From Bacteroidota bacterium (GTDB taxonomy: Bacteria > Bacteroidota > Bacteroidia > Flavobacteriales > Flavobacteriaceae): a stretch of 64,000 nt of DNA. The notes beneath the pieces were generated by a model. The model ran no database searches. It was not told the origin of the DNA and saw only the letters and a program-made list of their open reading frames with translations. Positions 1 through 8,903 of this stretch are shown one piece after another; positions within the stretch are counted from its first letter, which is position 1, and each line of letters starts with the position of its first letter. The position numbers and the translations under genes are program-made. The stretch spans positions 434,001 through 498,000 of the forward strand of contig JAEXIT010000004.1 in the NCBI GenBank assembly GCA_023446155.1, written 5' to 3'.

Positions 1-385
1 ATTCCAATAGGGTATCGACATAACTTTTCCGGCTGATCGCAATTACGGATTTGGTTTTTAGCCGCCAGATCTCATAATAAAATTCATTCCACGCGATATT
101 CGGAAATGCTTTGTGCAATAATTTCCCGTCGGAAGTATCGGTTCCGGCAATTTCTTTTTGTATAACTTGCTTGTTGTTGATCGTGATAAAAAACGGAAGC
201 TTTTTATCCCAGTTGTCCGGAAATTTATCGGTGTATCGAACTTTGTCTTTCTGACGGATCAGTAATTCTCCTTTTTTCTTTTCGACCAATAATAAGGCGC
301 ATTTCTCTTCGTCGCCAACAGTGAAATGTTCTACACCAATATATTTTGTACCCAATAACAGGGTTTGAAAAGAAAAGGAACGCAT
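1..385 (-). CDS. GspL/PilM-like protein of the secretion locus (partial, N-terminal 128 residues)
   Basis: An open frame on the minus strand starts at ATG 385 and runs off the left window edge without a stop. The start overlaps the stop codon of the secretin gene by one base (TAATG), so the two are probably translationally coupled. The visible part has no signal peptide. It contains a segment (YEIWRLKTKSVIAISRKSY) that looks like the N-terminal actin-like lobe of GspL/PilM proteins. Those proteins link the assembly ATPase to the periplasmic parts of type II secretion and type IV pilus machines. The assignment rests mainly on operon context; similarity alone is weak. Confidence 0.6.
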   Translation of the reverse strand, partial: MRSFSFQTLLLGTKYIGVEHFTVGDEEKCALLLVEKKKGELLIRQKDKVRYTDKFPDNWDKKLPFFITINNKQVIQKEIAGTDTSDGKLLHKAFPNIAWNEFYYEIWRLKTKSVIAISRKSYVDTLLE

Positions 386-2532
386 TAATAAATAACGGTT
401 GGTTTAATTAAAACGGTTAATTTTTTCTTCGAGTCTTCTCTTTTTCGGGAGCTGAAAAACCATTTTATAACGGGAATACGGGATAAAAGCGGTACGCCCG
501 ATCCGGTATCGTTTTTTACTTTTTCTTCCAAACCGCCCAATACGATTAAATCCTGGTCTTTTACGCGGATAATCGAGGTAAATTCTCTCGAATTAATCCC
601 CGGAGGGGCATTTTTGTCGACCTTCTGACCGTTAAAACTGGATTGAATCACTTTGATATCCATCGTAATCTGACCGTCGCCGGAAACCAATGGCTTGATC
701 GTAACCGACAACTCGGCGTCAATCGGTTGGTAGTTTTTAATCTCAGATGTCTGCGGAATTTGTGATCCGTAAAAGTTTTGATTCGTTACGACATAATAGG
801 TGGTTTCACCGATAGACAAATAGGCTTTATGTCCGTTTAAGGTCGAAAGGCGAGGGGCGGAACGGATTTTTAAATTGCCGTTGCTTTCCATCGCTTTGAT
901 GCTCAGGTAAAAATCGGGGACTACATTCCCGAGATTCAGCGAACCGAATCCGTCGAAACGGTTAATGATTTTATTGATCGTTTGTGCGCCCAAAGTGATA
1001 TCGGCATTCGGAAAAACCGATCCTTTGGTGGTTACGGGTTTGTCTCCGATTCCGGCACTGATTCCGGTTTCAACCGTTGCCGATCGTCCGACTTCCAGTA
1101 ACATTACTTCAATTAAAATTACCGGTATGGGTTTGTCGATATATTTGGTAAAAGCTTCAAATTTTTCAATATTCGCGGCCGGACCGTTTACAATAAAACT
1201 ATTTAGTTCTTTGTCGACTTTAATGTCCAGGTCTTTTTTAATTTCGTCCGGAATGATGGTCAGGATGGAAGCCGATGCTTCGTTTGACGAACTGTTGTTG
1301 CTGTTTGTATTGTTGTAATTCGACGTATTGTTGCGGTTGTCAACGGGATTCATTCCGTTATACGAGGTGAAATTGTTTGTGTTTAAGCGTCCGGCACTTC
1401 GCCCTTCTCGCGATGGATCACTTAATAATTCGATCGAACGATGCATCAACAGAATGGTTTTGATGTTACGAACCACCAATTGACTTTTGATTCCGAAATA
1501 ATAAATGTCTCCTTTTTTCATAAAGGTAAACGAATCCGTACCGGTTTGCGAATCGGCACCGTATTGGCTTTGCGGCATCGATGGATTGTTGTTGGCCGTT
1601 CCTTTGGTTTCGACTTTCGAATCGAATAATTTAACCAATAATTCGTCAAATGAAATATTCTTGGCTTTTACGGTTGCGGTTCCGGCATTTTCCAATGGAG
1701 CCGAAATAAACATCCCTACGCCCAGTTCGTTTCCGATGTCGTAAACGATACTGGCAATTGATGTGTTTTCGAAATCGACTTCCAGTAATTTTTTTTCCGG
1801 ATCGATGATGTTAAAAAAGAAATTGGATTTACGGGAACGTTGCGGTCGGTTTTGACGAATAGTATTGCCTTTGTCACCGCTTTCCGGACTGTAATTACCG
1901 TCTAACTGGTCAAACAAATAGAAATTATCCCTCGATTTGGAAACCGATAGATTATTGGCGTAGGCCAATTTGTTTAAAGCGGCGTCAAAGGGCATATTGC
2001 GGATATAGGCCGTTAATAGTTTGTTTTCCAGGCCCGGTGCAAATACCAGATTTTTTCCGCTAATGTCCATTATTGTTTTAAAAGCATCGTATAATTTGTC
2101 GTCTTTTAAATCTAAGGTGAGGCCGTCGTTTGCCGCATCATATTGTACTTCGATCTTTTTTTGAACCGGAATTTCTTTGGGCTTTTCATATAATTTGATC
2201 GACAGGATATTACCGGTAAAATCGATCGTCAGGTTGTATTCTTTACAAAGGAAAACCAACAGATCGGCAACCGTTACATCGGAAAAATTATTGACAATTG
2301 AAATCTGATTCAGTCCCGGAGCAACACTGATATTGACTTTGTGTACTTCGGAAACCGCCAACAGAAAACTAGACAGTGTGGCTTCTTTGATGTTGATATT
2401 GACTTTTTCAGTAAGACCCGGCGCATCGGCCGCAATGGCTTCGATATTATTGCGAATCTGCTGAATTCGTTGGTCTTGTGAAAAAACGGTTTGTAGGGTA
2501 AACAGTAAAAGTATAGTAGCTATTGTTTTCAT
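385..2532 (-). CDS. gspD: Secretin, GspD/PilQ family outer-membrane channel
   Basis: This 715-residue protein should form the outer-membrane multimeric pore of a type II secretion or type IV pilus-like system. It has a cleavable signal peptide (about residues 1-19, ending VFSQ). Two or three STN/N-type periplasmic domains follow in the first 300 residues, then an Asn/Ser-rich linker near residues 395-420 (NRNNTSNYNNTNSNNSS). The C-terminal secretin domain carries the family signature VPLLSRIPVIKWFF near residue 680. It sits 32 bases downstream of the GspE ATPase gene in a leftward operon, and its stop overlaps the start of the next gene. GspD is preferred over PilQ because pseudopilins surround it, but the distinction is not firm. 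Confidence 0.9.
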   Translation of the reverse strand: MKTIATILLLFTLQTVFSQDQRIQQIRNNIEAIAADAPGLTEKVNINIKEATLSSFLLAVSEVHKVNISVAPGLNQISIVNNFSDVTVADLLVFLCKEYNLTIDFTGNILSIKLYEKPKEIPVQKKIEVQYDAANDGLTLDLKDDKLYDAFKTIMDISGKNLVFAPGLENKLLTAYIRNMPFDAALNKLAYANNLSVSKSRDNFYLFDQLDGNYSPESGDKGNTIRQNRPQRSRKSNFFFNIIDPEKKLLEVDFENTSIASIVYDIGNELGVGMFISAPLENAGTATVKAKNISFDELLVKLFDSKVETKGTANNNPSMPQSQYGADSQTGTDSFTFMKKGDIYYFGIKSQLVVRNIKTILLMHRSIELLSDPSREGRSAGRLNTNNFTSYNGMNPVDNRNNTSNYNNTNSNNSSSNEASASILTIIPDEIKKDLDIKVDKELNSFIVNGPAANIEKFEAFTKYIDKPIPVILIEVMLLEVGRSATVETGISAGIGDKPVTTKGSVFPNADITLGAQTINKIINRFDGFGSLNLGNVVPDFYLSIKAMESNGNLKIRSAPRLSTLNGHKAYLSIGETTYYVVTNQNFYGSQIPQTSEIKNYQPIDAELSVTIKPLVSGDGQITMDIKVIQSSFNGQKVDKNAPPGINSREFTSIIRVKDQDLIVLGGLEEKVKNDTGSGVPLLSRIPVIKWFFSSRKREDSKKKLTVLIKPTVIY

Positions 2533-2564
2533 GAATTCAATTGAATCGGCAAATATAGTGGATA

Positions 2565-3968
2565 TTACATTAGTAGAGAAAAAACTTCTTCTACCGATGT
2601 GGTTCCGTCCTGTATGAGCATAATGGCGTTTTTTTGTAACGTTATGATTTGTTTTTCTTCGATATAAGTGTCAATGGTTAATTGATTGGATTTGATCAAC
2701 GACGATAGTGCTTCGTCTACCGGAAGGATTTCATAAATCGCCTTTCGGCCGCTGTAACCGGTATGGTAACAGTGTTCGCAACCGGTGGCTTCAAAATGGG
2801 TTTTCAGCGTTTCCGGAATTACAAAACCGGTGGGAAATATCGCTTTGGATATCGGTGTTTCGGTTTTGCAATGGTTGCACAGTTTCCGAACCAATCGTTG
2901 CGCAATACTAATATTTAAGGTGCTGGCAATAAGGAAGGCCGGAACACCCATGTCGATTAAACGTGAAACGGTAGCCCAGGCCGAATTGGTGTGAATGGTC
3001 GATAATACCAAATGCCCGGTTAAGGCAGCCCGGATCGCCATATTGGCGGTGTTAACGTCACGGATTTCTCCAACCATAATAATGTCCGGATCTTGTCGTA
3101 AAAAAGTACGCAAGGTAGCGGCAAAATCCAATCCGATATTTTCTTTTAATTGTACCTGATAGATCCCTTCTAATGTATATTCAATCGGATCTTCTACCGT
3201 TAAAATATTGGTGCTCGTCTGATTGAGTTTTTTTAAGGTTGCATATAAAGTGGTTGTTTTTCCGGATCCGGTTGGCCCGGAAATCAAAACGATACCGTTG
3301 GGTTTTTTGATGTTCTCCAGATAGATTTTTAAAGCCTGTTCGTTAAAGCCTAACGTGTTGATGTCGATATGACTGGTGTCTTTACTAAGAAGACGCAGTA
3401 CGACCTTTTCGCCATGCAGGGTGGGCAATACCGAAACCCGGATATCAAAATCTTCATATTCGGTGATTACCGTGATACGACCGTCCTGTGGTAATCGCTT
3501 TTCGGAAATGTCCAGTCGTGAACGGATTTTAATCTTATTAACGATCACCGGATATTCTTCGGTGCTGATATGAAATTGTTCTGTTAATTTCCCGTCGATG
3601 CGGAAACGAACGCGCGCATTGTTTTCAGATGGTTCAAAATGAATATCACTACTCCCGATTTCTTTGGCATTGATGAGTACCTTTTCCAAGAAATCGGCGG
3701 TATAATGCATGTCGGTAACCGCTTTCGAATTGGATTTCCGGTAATTGGTCGATAGTAAACGGTTGATGTTTTCGGTGGTTTCGGCTTCCAGTTCGACTTC
3801 AATTCCCAATAAAATAGCCAATTCCGATTGAAGGGTGTTCCGGTCGTTATGATCGGTTTTTAATAGAATTCGGTTTTCTTTTCGCGTAAACGGAACAATC
3901 CGGTAATAATAGGCTTGTTCGGATTTGATCAGTTGCAGTATTTCTGTCGGAATGATAAAATCGGTCAT
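2565..3968 (-). CDS. gspE: GspE/PilB-type assembly ATPase
   Basis: This is the cytoplasmic hexameric ATPase that powers pseudopilus assembly. The 467 residues include Walker A (GPTGSGKTTT, about residues 230-240), an Asp box, Walker B (DPDIIMVGEIRD), the His box (ALTGHLVLSTIHTNSA) and the tetracysteine zinc site (CNHC ... CEHCYHTGYSGRKAIYEIL). Zinc sites are typical of assembly ATPases and absent from the PilT retraction class. The N-terminal part is short compared with E. coli-type GspE. It lies two bases from the peptidase gene upstream and 32 bases before the secretin. No PilT retraction ATPase is visible, which favours a secretion or non-retracting system. Confidence 0.93.
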   Translation of the reverse strand: MTDFIIPTEILQLIKSEQAYYYRIVPFTRKENRILLKTDHNDRNTLQSELAILLGIEVELEAETTENINRLLSTNYRKSNSKAVTDMHYTADFLEKVLINAKEIGSSDIHFEPSENNARVRFRIDGKLTEQFHISTEEYPVIVNKIKIRSRLDISEKRLPQDGRITVITEYEDFDIRVSVLPTLHGEKVVLRLLSKDTSHIDINTLGFNEQALKIYLENIKKPNGIVLISGPTGSGKTTTLYATLKKLNQTSTNILTVEDPIEYTLEGIYQVQLKENIGLDFAATLRTFLRQDPDIIMVGEIRDVNTANMAIRAALTGHLVLSTIHTNSAWATVSRLIDMGVPAFLIASTLNISIAQRLVRKLCNHCKTETPISKAIFPTGFVIPETLKTHFEATGCEHCYHTGYSGRKAIYEILPVDEALSSLIKSNQLTIDTYIEEKQIITLQKNAIMLIQDGTTSVEEVFSLLM

Positions 3969-3970
3969 AA

Positions 3971-4453
3971 TTAATAGGAATAAAGCAGATTATGCGGAAC
4001 AAAAAAAGTAACACCGTAAATGCCGGCGAAAAACAAAGCCATATAACCGGCTAAGGGTACTGTAGGATCGGTATAATAGGATTTAAGCGCCAGATGAAGC
4101 AGCAATGCAAACAGCAACGCAAAAACAAACAGTACTAAAAATGAAAGAGTCGAAAAACTACCGCAGATAAAAATAAAAAATAAGACGTCGCCAATACCTA
4201 AAACCTCTTTTAACATCGAACGTTTTAGTTTATAGGTTGCATATAAATAACAGACGGTAAGAATGATCAGAACAAAAAACAGATTAAAAAGCGTATTTAT
4301 CAAACTCATTACGACACCGTTTTGCTGTAACTGAAGTGTGAATACCAGAATTCCGATAGCCGGATACAGAAACCAATACACCGATCGCTCTTTATAATCC
4401 TGATAAAATATAAAGATAAAAAGAAAAATCAGTATGCTTTCGATCAGCCACAT
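3971..4453 (-). CDS. Prepilin peptidase, A24 aspartic type, methyltransferase domain absent
   Basis: The start is placed at ATG 4453, which overlaps the pseudopilin stop (TAATG), rather than at the longer open-frame start at 4501 inside that gene. The 160-residue product is almost entirely hydrophobic, with about five to six membrane segments. Two aspartates fit the A24 catalytic pair: D19 in FYQDYKERSV and D89 in the GxGD motif (GIGD, residues 86-89). The cytoplasmic methyltransferase domain of classical PilD/GspO is missing, as in minimal A24 enzymes. It should cleave the pseudopilin leaders encoded on both sides of the divergent promoter. Confidence comes from the motifs plus operon position. 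Confidence 0.78.
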   Translation of the reverse strand: MWLIESILIFLFIFIFYQDYKERSVYWFLYPAIGILVFTLQLQQNGVVMSLINTLFNLFFVLIILTVCYLYATYKLKRSMLKEVLGIGDVLFFIFICGSFSTLSFLVLFVFALLFALLLHLALKSYYTDPTVPLAGYMALFFAGIYGVTFFVPHNLLYSY

Positions 4454-4863
4454 TAATCGTTGGTTATTTGCTTTGGAGCACCGTTTTGGTCGATTTCCCA
4501 AACATTGTAAACACCGTTTCCGTTAAAATCGGTTATTGCGGTGGCACGCACTTTAAATTCGGTATTCGAGGCCTGAATAATTTCGTAGCTGTAATTGGCT
4601 GTACCGTTTTCTTTAACGGTTTTGGGTGCTTCAAAATCGATTTCTTTCATGTCGCCGCTGTATTTGGAATACATAAAGTAGTATTGCTTTTCGGCATTGT
4701 AAATCGCTTTTAATTGTGTTTGTGCTTCAACACTTTTAGCCTTGGTAATCAACGGCATCAGGTTCGGCAATGCAATCAGTAATAGAATCCCGATAATAGC
4801 GAGTACGATCAGCATTTCCTGAAGATTAAAGGAAGCTACTTTTTTATGGCGTTTGTTCTTCAT
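4453..4863 (-). CDS. Major pseudopilin, GspG-like
   Basis: This 136-residue protein has a class III prepilin leader (positively charged, MKNKRHKKVAS) and then a hydrophobic helix starting FNLQEMLIVLAIIGIL, with the conserved Glu at +5. The residue before the cleavage point is Ser, not the usual Gly. The globular part ends in an Asp/Asn-rich loop (DFNGNGVYNVWEID) that resembles the calcium-binding loop of GspG. It is the first gene of the leftward operon. A Bacteroidota -7 box (TATATTTG on the minus strand, 4884-4891) lies about 20 bases before the start. It probably polymerises into the pseudopilus. Confidence 0.85.
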   Translation of the reverse strand: MKNKRHKKVASFNLQEMLIVLAIIGILLLIALPNLMPLITKAKSVEAQTQLKAIYNAEKQYYFMYSKYSGDMKEIDFEAPKTVKENGTANYSYEIIQASNTEFKVRATAITDFNGNGVYNVWEIDQNGAPKQITND

Positions 4864-4883
4864 TGTCGAATTAAAATGTCGCG

Positions 4884-4891
4884 CAAATATA
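4884..4891 (-). promoter_or_regulatory. Candidate -7 box for the leftward secretion operon
   Basis: The minus strand reads TATATTTG, an exact match to the Bacteroidota -7 consensus TAnnTTTG. It lies 20 bases upstream of the pseudopilin ATG. No clear TTTG -33 element is seen at the right distance, so the call is moderate. Confidence 0.5.
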
Positions 4892-5097
4892 CTTATATTC
4901 TTTATAGGAATGAACAGAAGATGTGTTTTTAGGGCAATGTGATTTTATTTTCCGATAACCCTCTTTTTAATGTAAATACAAACCGTTCGGTCTTTCCGGA
5001 TACCGATGCAATGGGCTCCTTTATAGTATAGTACAGCGCGGGTTTAACAAACTCGTTTTCTTTTTTATAAAGTATGGGGTAGCCCGAACATTTTACC

Positions 5098-5105
5098 TAT
5101 TTTTG
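5098..5105 (+). promoter_or_regulatory. Candidate -7 box for the rightward secretion operon
   Basis: TATTTTTG matches TAnnTTTG exactly and ends 14 bases before the ATG of the first lipoprotein gene. With the opposing box at 4884-4891 it makes the 256-base intergenic region a divergent promoter for the two halves of the locus. Confidence 0.5.
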
Positions 5106-5119
5106 CCAAAATTTTTATA

Positions 5120-5851
5120 ATGAGAAAATGGTCTTTTTTTATCGCGGCAGTAGCTTTTACAGCCTGTCAGACGGTAAAAGTAAAAAACGAGACATATAAG
5201 GTTTCGCCGGCAACGGTAGAGTTGGGAAGTCTCGGACAATCGAAATCGACGTTTAACCTCGATAATGATTTTGAAACCCGTTCGTTACCCAAACTGCAAA
5301 ACAAAGTTCGGGTGGATGTTGCTGTTTTGCCATTTAACAAACAACTCAATAAAGTATATACCGGTAAAGGTAAATACGATCAGAATTTAACACCGATACA
5401 ATATGTAGACAGTCTTCCGGTAAAACCCGAATTTGTCAACATCCGATTATTTGATACGCAAGGTTATCTTAATGAATTAAACGAATCCTACAATCAGGAT
5501 GTATTTACTTTAATTCAGGACACAAAAAAAACAACGGTGGTAACGTCGGTTGCGGTGACGCTTTCGGCAGAAAATCTGGACAAAATCAAACAGGCCGATT
5601 CCTATTATTTGACGAACGAACAAGACCGTAAATACAACCTGTTGCTGTTTAAATCCGGGAAAAAAACCGAAGCGATCGATTTGCATTCCGGAAAAGTATT
5701 GGCGTATAAACTGAGTAAATTCTGTTGGTCGGTTACCGACAGAGGAAGATGGTATGTTGCCGATATTGTTGATGATAACAGCAGTTGCATTGGTAAAACC
5801 ACCGAAAAAGTAAAAGAAAAAGACCGGGATAAGAGTCTTTTTAAAATGTAA
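5120..5851 (+). CDS. Hypothetical lipoprotein, first gene of the rightward secretion operon
   Basis: I do not recognise the family. The 243-residue product begins with a lipoprotein signal peptide ending in a lipobox-like AFTAC (Cys at about residue 16). A mature domain without further transmembrane segments follows. The C-terminus is highly charged and Lys-rich (EKVKEKDRDKSLFKM). It is 12 bases upstream of the next lipoprotein gene and co-directional with GspC/I/J/F-like genes. By position it could be an outer-membrane accessory or pilotin-like factor for the secretin; that is inference from context only. Confidence 0.6.
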   Translation: MRKWSFFIAAVAFTACQTVKVKNETYKVSPATVELGSLGQSKSTFNLDNDFETRSLPKLQNKVRVDVAVLPFNKQLNKVYTGKGKYDQNLTPIQYVDSLPVKPEFVNIRLFDTQGYLNELNESYNQDVFTLIQDTKKTTVVTSVAVTLSAENLDKIKQADSYYLTNEQDRKYNLLLFKSGKKTEAIDLHSGKVLAYKLSKFCWSVTDRGRWYVADIVDDNSSCIGKTTEKVKEKDRDKSLFKM

Positions 5852-5863
5852 TCCCGATTGATT

Positions 5864-6799
5864 ATGAAACGTATCCTGATAAAAAATATATTATTGGCCG
5901 GAGTGTTTTGCTCGCTTTTTGCCTGCGAAGAAATTCTGTTGGAAGATGATATCTCCGATAAAAATGTTACCCTTGTCGCGCCAATGAATAACGCGCAATT
6001 TTCGCATACCGGAATTACCTTAACCTGGGAACCGGTCGAAAATGCTAATAAATACCGTTTGCAGATAGTTACGCCCGATTTTACCAATCCGATGCAAATT
6101 GTTTTAGACACTTTGATTAGCAGAACAAATTTTACGAAGCAGTTAAACCTCGGAAATTACGAATGGCGTGTTAGAGCGCAAAACGGTTCGTATAATACGC
6201 CGTATAGCAATCGCTTTTTTTCGGTACTCAACAATGAGGATTTTCAAAATAATGTGGTCAATTTAGCCACTCCGGTGAATAATCTGATTACCCGAACGGC
6301 AACGCAAAATCTGGTTTGGCAATCAGTGCTTGGAGCAAACAGTTATCAGGTTCAGGTGTACGACAGTAACAATATTGCGATTCACGATCAAACGGTAACG
6401 ACTACTTTTTATAATTATACGTTTCCGGAAGGAAATTACCAATGGCGTGTTCGAGCTGGCAACGGATCGCAATATACCTTGTATTCGTCCCGTTCGATAT
6501 TGGTCGATACCACACCGCCCAATACACCGGTGTTAACGGCTCCGGCCAATAACAGTGCGGTTACGGGAACGACGGTTGCTTTTCAATGGAACCGGACGCC
6601 GGTTGCGGGAAGTGCCGAAAATGACAGTATTTATATTTTTACCAATGCGGCCTTAACCAACCTGCAATTTAAAAATGGTGCAACGGCTCCTTTTACCCAT
6701 CTGTTAGATGCCGGTACCTATTACTGGTATGTTAAAGGTTTTGATCAGGCCGGAAACAGTGGTAATTCGAGTTCGGTTTTTAAGTTTACCGTGAATTAA
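5864..6799 (+). CDS. Lipoprotein with three fibronectin-III-like repeats
   Basis: The start is ATG 5864; an in-frame TTG two codons earlier is less likely. The signal peptide ends in SLFAC (Cys about residue 21). Three repeats follow, each opening with a similar phrase (LVAPMNNAQF, LATPVNNLIT, LTAPANNSAV) and containing W-x-P/V-V-x-x-A-x-x-Y-x-(L/V)-Q-(I/V) strands typical of FN3-like beta sandwiches, with WRVRA motifs in two of them. The protein is probably anchored in a membrane and exposed to the periplasm or surface, and may support the secretin or bind a substrate. Its place between an unknown lipoprotein and the GspC-like gene ties it to the secretion operon. Confidence 0.7.
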   Translation: MKRILIKNILLAGVFCSLFACEEILLEDDISDKNVTLVAPMNNAQFSHTGITLTWEPVENANKYRLQIVTPDFTNPMQIVLDTLISRTNFTKQLNLGNYEWRVRAQNGSYNTPYSNRFFSVLNNEDFQNNVVNLATPVNNLITRTATQNLVWQSVLGANSYQVQVYDSNNIAIHDQTVTTTFYNYTFPEGNYQWRVRAGNGSQYTLYSSRSILVDTTPPNTPVLTAPANNSAVTGTTVAFQWNRTPVAGSAENDSIYIFTNAALTNLQFKNGATAPFTHLLDAGTYYWYVKGFDQAGNSGNSSSVFKFTVN

Positions 6800-6817
6800 A
6801 ATTAATATTGTTATACC

Positions 6818-7303
6818 GTGAAAAATAAAAAAAACACCTATATATTATTAGCCGTTGTCCTGTTTATATGGGGTGCGGTGATCTATCAGTTTTTTTCTTT
6901 TTCGGGCGAAGCGGAAAATACGCTTGCAAATAACCTTGAATTTAATGTCAAACCGCTACAGGTTAAAGAAAGGGATACTTTTTCGATCGATGTACGGTAT
7001 CGGGATCCTTTTTTAGGGAAAATGTATGTTGAAAACAAAACCAATACGGTAAAAAACTCGGCTGCCAAAGTTTCGAAAACAAAAGTAAAAGAAGAAGTGA
7101 TCGATTGGCCGGATATTGTTTACAAAGGAATCGTCTCGGATACCAAAGATAAAATCAAAATATACATGCTGATCATATCCGGGAAAACCTGTTTGATGAG
7201 AAAAGGGGAAACTCAGGAAAGCATTTTCTTAAAAGACGGAACGAAAGAATCCGTATATGTGAAATACAAAGGAAATCTAAACATTATACTTTTACAGGAA
7301 TGA
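6818..7303 (+). CDS. GspC/PilP-like inner-membrane clamp protein
   Basis: The start is GTG 6818. The 161-residue product has a short basic N-terminus and one transmembrane helix (about residues 7-26, YILLAVVLFIWGAVIYQFF). The periplasmic region contains RYRDPFLGKM; a DPF motif in this position is common to GspC HR domains and PilP. The C-terminal half (about 100-161) reads like a small beta domain with the phrase DIVYKGIVSDTKDKIKIYML, also reminiscent of the HR fold. GspC and PilP connect the inner-membrane platform to the secretin N0 domain. Its last codon overlaps the next start (ATGATG at 7300). Confidence 0.68.
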   Translation: MKNKKNTYILLAVVLFIWGAVIYQFFSFSGEAENTLANNLEFNVKPLQVKERDTFSIDVRYRDPFLGKMYVENKTNTVKNSAAKVSKTKVKEEVIDWPDIVYKGIVSDTKDKIKIYMLIISGKTCLMRKGETQESIFLKDGTKESVYVKYKGNLNIILLQE

Positions 7304-8583
7304 TGGGGAAGTGGATCTGTAAAATCAAATCCGGAGCCTTACAGTTTAGTGTATTCATCGCGGTTCTCATTGCGATACTGCTGGCCGGACTCATTTTATA
7401 TGCCTATACCTTCGTTTACCTCAAAAAACAGTCGGAAGCGGCAGTAGCCAATGTAAGAATAGCCGATGTCGGTTTTGATTATCTGTTGGCGTCCGATGTA
7501 AAACCGGGACAGGACACGCTGACGATTCCATCGGAAGCCGAAGGCCAATCGGTTCGGGCGATCACTTCCCCCTGGGGCGTTTTCGAAAAAGCTTATGTTA
7601 TCACAACACATCGGAAAAAACGATTCGATAAAGTCGGATTATTGGCAACAAAACTCGACCGTGTCGCATCGCCAACGCTATATTTGAGTGACGAAAATAC
7701 GCCGTTGGTTGTCGTTGGAAATACAAAGATAACCGGAAAAGCGGTTTTACCGGAACAAGGAATACGACCGGGTTATATTGCCGGAAACAGTTTTTACGGA
7801 AAACAATTGGTCGCAGGAAGCATCGGGCGCAGTAAGGGCGAATTACCAAAATTATATTCAAGTTACCGCGACGCATTAAAAATGCTTACTGCGATGCGTT
7901 CGGAAAATAAAAGAGATGAAAATACCGGATTTCTAAATCAGAAGCATTCCGTTTGCTCTTTTAGAGAAAAAACGAAAGTAATTCGTTCGGCCGATCCGCT
8001 GCTACTGGCGGATGTGCGGCTTACCGGGAATTTTATCGTTCGTTCGGATTCGCTGATTGTCGTAAAAAATACTTCGGCATTAAAAGACATTATCCTGATT
8101 GCCCCAATTGTTGAAATTGAAGAAGGAACTACCGGTACGTTTCAGGTTATCGCTTCAGAACGGATTAAAGTGAATAAGAATTGTGTGTTGGCCTATCCGT
8201 CGGCTTTGTTATTAGTACAGGATCCGTTAAAAAACAGTACGCCGCAATATTTACACGATAAGCAGCTTTTTATTGATGAAAATGCACAGGTAAAGGGAGT
8301 GGTCGGATGTTTACTTGAAAAAGTACCAACCGATTTTTATCCGCAAATTGTAGTGGAAACCTCGGCAAAAATCGCAGGACAGGTATTTTGCGACGGGAAT
8401 CTGGAATTAAAAGGTACCGTTTCGGGATCGGTATATACCCGGTATTTCCTCACCAATCAGGGCGGGTCGATTTATTTGAATCATTTGTTTAATGGTGTTG
8501 TTGAAAATCAAAATATACCGGATTTTTACGGCGGAATGCTTTTGGAAGATCAGGACAAAATTGTGGTGAAATGGTTGTACTAA
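7300..8583 (+). CDS. Large minor-pseudopilin-like protein (GspK/PilX-like)
   Basis: The start is ATG 7300 or 7303. The N-terminus is basic, then KSGALQFSVFIAVLIAILLAG forms a hydrophobic pilin-type helix. If cleaved after Ser11, position +5 is Phe rather than Glu; GspK, the tip pseudopilin, also lacks Glu5 and is the largest of its class. The remaining ~380 residues include several stretches like right-handed beta structure (KITGKAVLPEQG, GTVSGSVYTRYF). These are typical of polymer-forming or PilX-type proteins annotated only as hypothetical. It is followed with overlap by GspI- and GspJ-like genes, the usual K-I-J grouping. The GspK label is inference. Confidence 0.6.
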   Translation: MMGKWICKIKSGALQFSVFIAVLIAILLAGLILYAYTFVYLKKQSEAAVANVRIADVGFDYLLASDVKPGQDTLTIPSEAEGQSVRAITSPWGVFEKAYVITTHRKKRFDKVGLLATKLDRVASPTLYLSDENTPLVVVGNTKITGKAVLPEQGIRPGYIAGNSFYGKQLVAGSIGRSKGELPKLYSSYRDALKMLTAMRSENKRDENTGFLNQKHSVCSFREKTKVIRSADPLLLADVRLTGNFIVRSDSLIVVKNTSALKDIILIAPIVEIEEGTTGTFQVIASERIKVNKNCVLAYPSALLLVQDPLKNSTPQYLHDKQLFIDENAQVKGVVGCLLEKVPTDFYPQIVVETSAKIAGQVFCDGNLELKGTVSGSVYTRYFLTNQGGSIYLNHLFNGVVENQNIPDFYGGMLLEDQDKIVVKWLY

Positions 8584-8903
8584 AAAAAATAAGATCGGCT
8601 ACATTGGTAGAAGTATTGGTTGCTACGGCACTGATTGTAATTGTTTTTATGATCGCCAGTCTTATTTTAAATAACTTGTTGTTAAATACGTTTTCTAAAA
8701 ATACGCATCCGATTGAAAATAAACTGAATGAAGTGGAATACCTGTTTCAGAATAATATGTTGCGAATGCCCTATCGGGAAGAATGGCAATCGTGGACCAT
8801 TAGTATCGAACCCGAAGTCGAAAAGGACAAATGGTACCGGATTAATGCGGTAAATACGACCAACAGTAAAGTAATAACCCGAAAAAGCTGTCATGTTGAA
8901 TAA
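8571..8903 (+). CDS. Minor pseudopilin, GspI/PilV-like
   Basis: This 110-residue protein starts inside the preceding gene (13-base overlap). It has a short basic leader (MVVLKKIRS) and then ATLVEVLVATALIVIVFMIAS, a prepilin helix with Glu at +5 and Ser at -1. The small globular domain lacks cysteines apart from the penultimate CHVE end. Length and position between a GspK-like and a GspJ-like gene fit GspI. It should be processed by the A24 peptidase encoded at 3971-4453. Confidence 0.75.
   Translation: MVVLKKIRSATLVEVLVATALIVIVFMIASLILNNLLLNTFSKNTHPIENKLNEVEYLFQNNMLRMPYREEWQSWTISIEPEVEKDKWYRINAVNTTNSKVITRKSCHVE

Noticed and set aside
965..1744. Plus-strand frames inside the secretin gene
   Set aside because: They are antisense shadows of a well-supported secretin gene with low-complexity codons; no independent evidence.
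4454..4501. Longer start of the prepilin peptidase at 4501
   Set aside because: The extra 16 residues overlap the pseudopilin gene and are not hydrophobic; the TAATG overlap at 4453 matches the neighbouring operon style.
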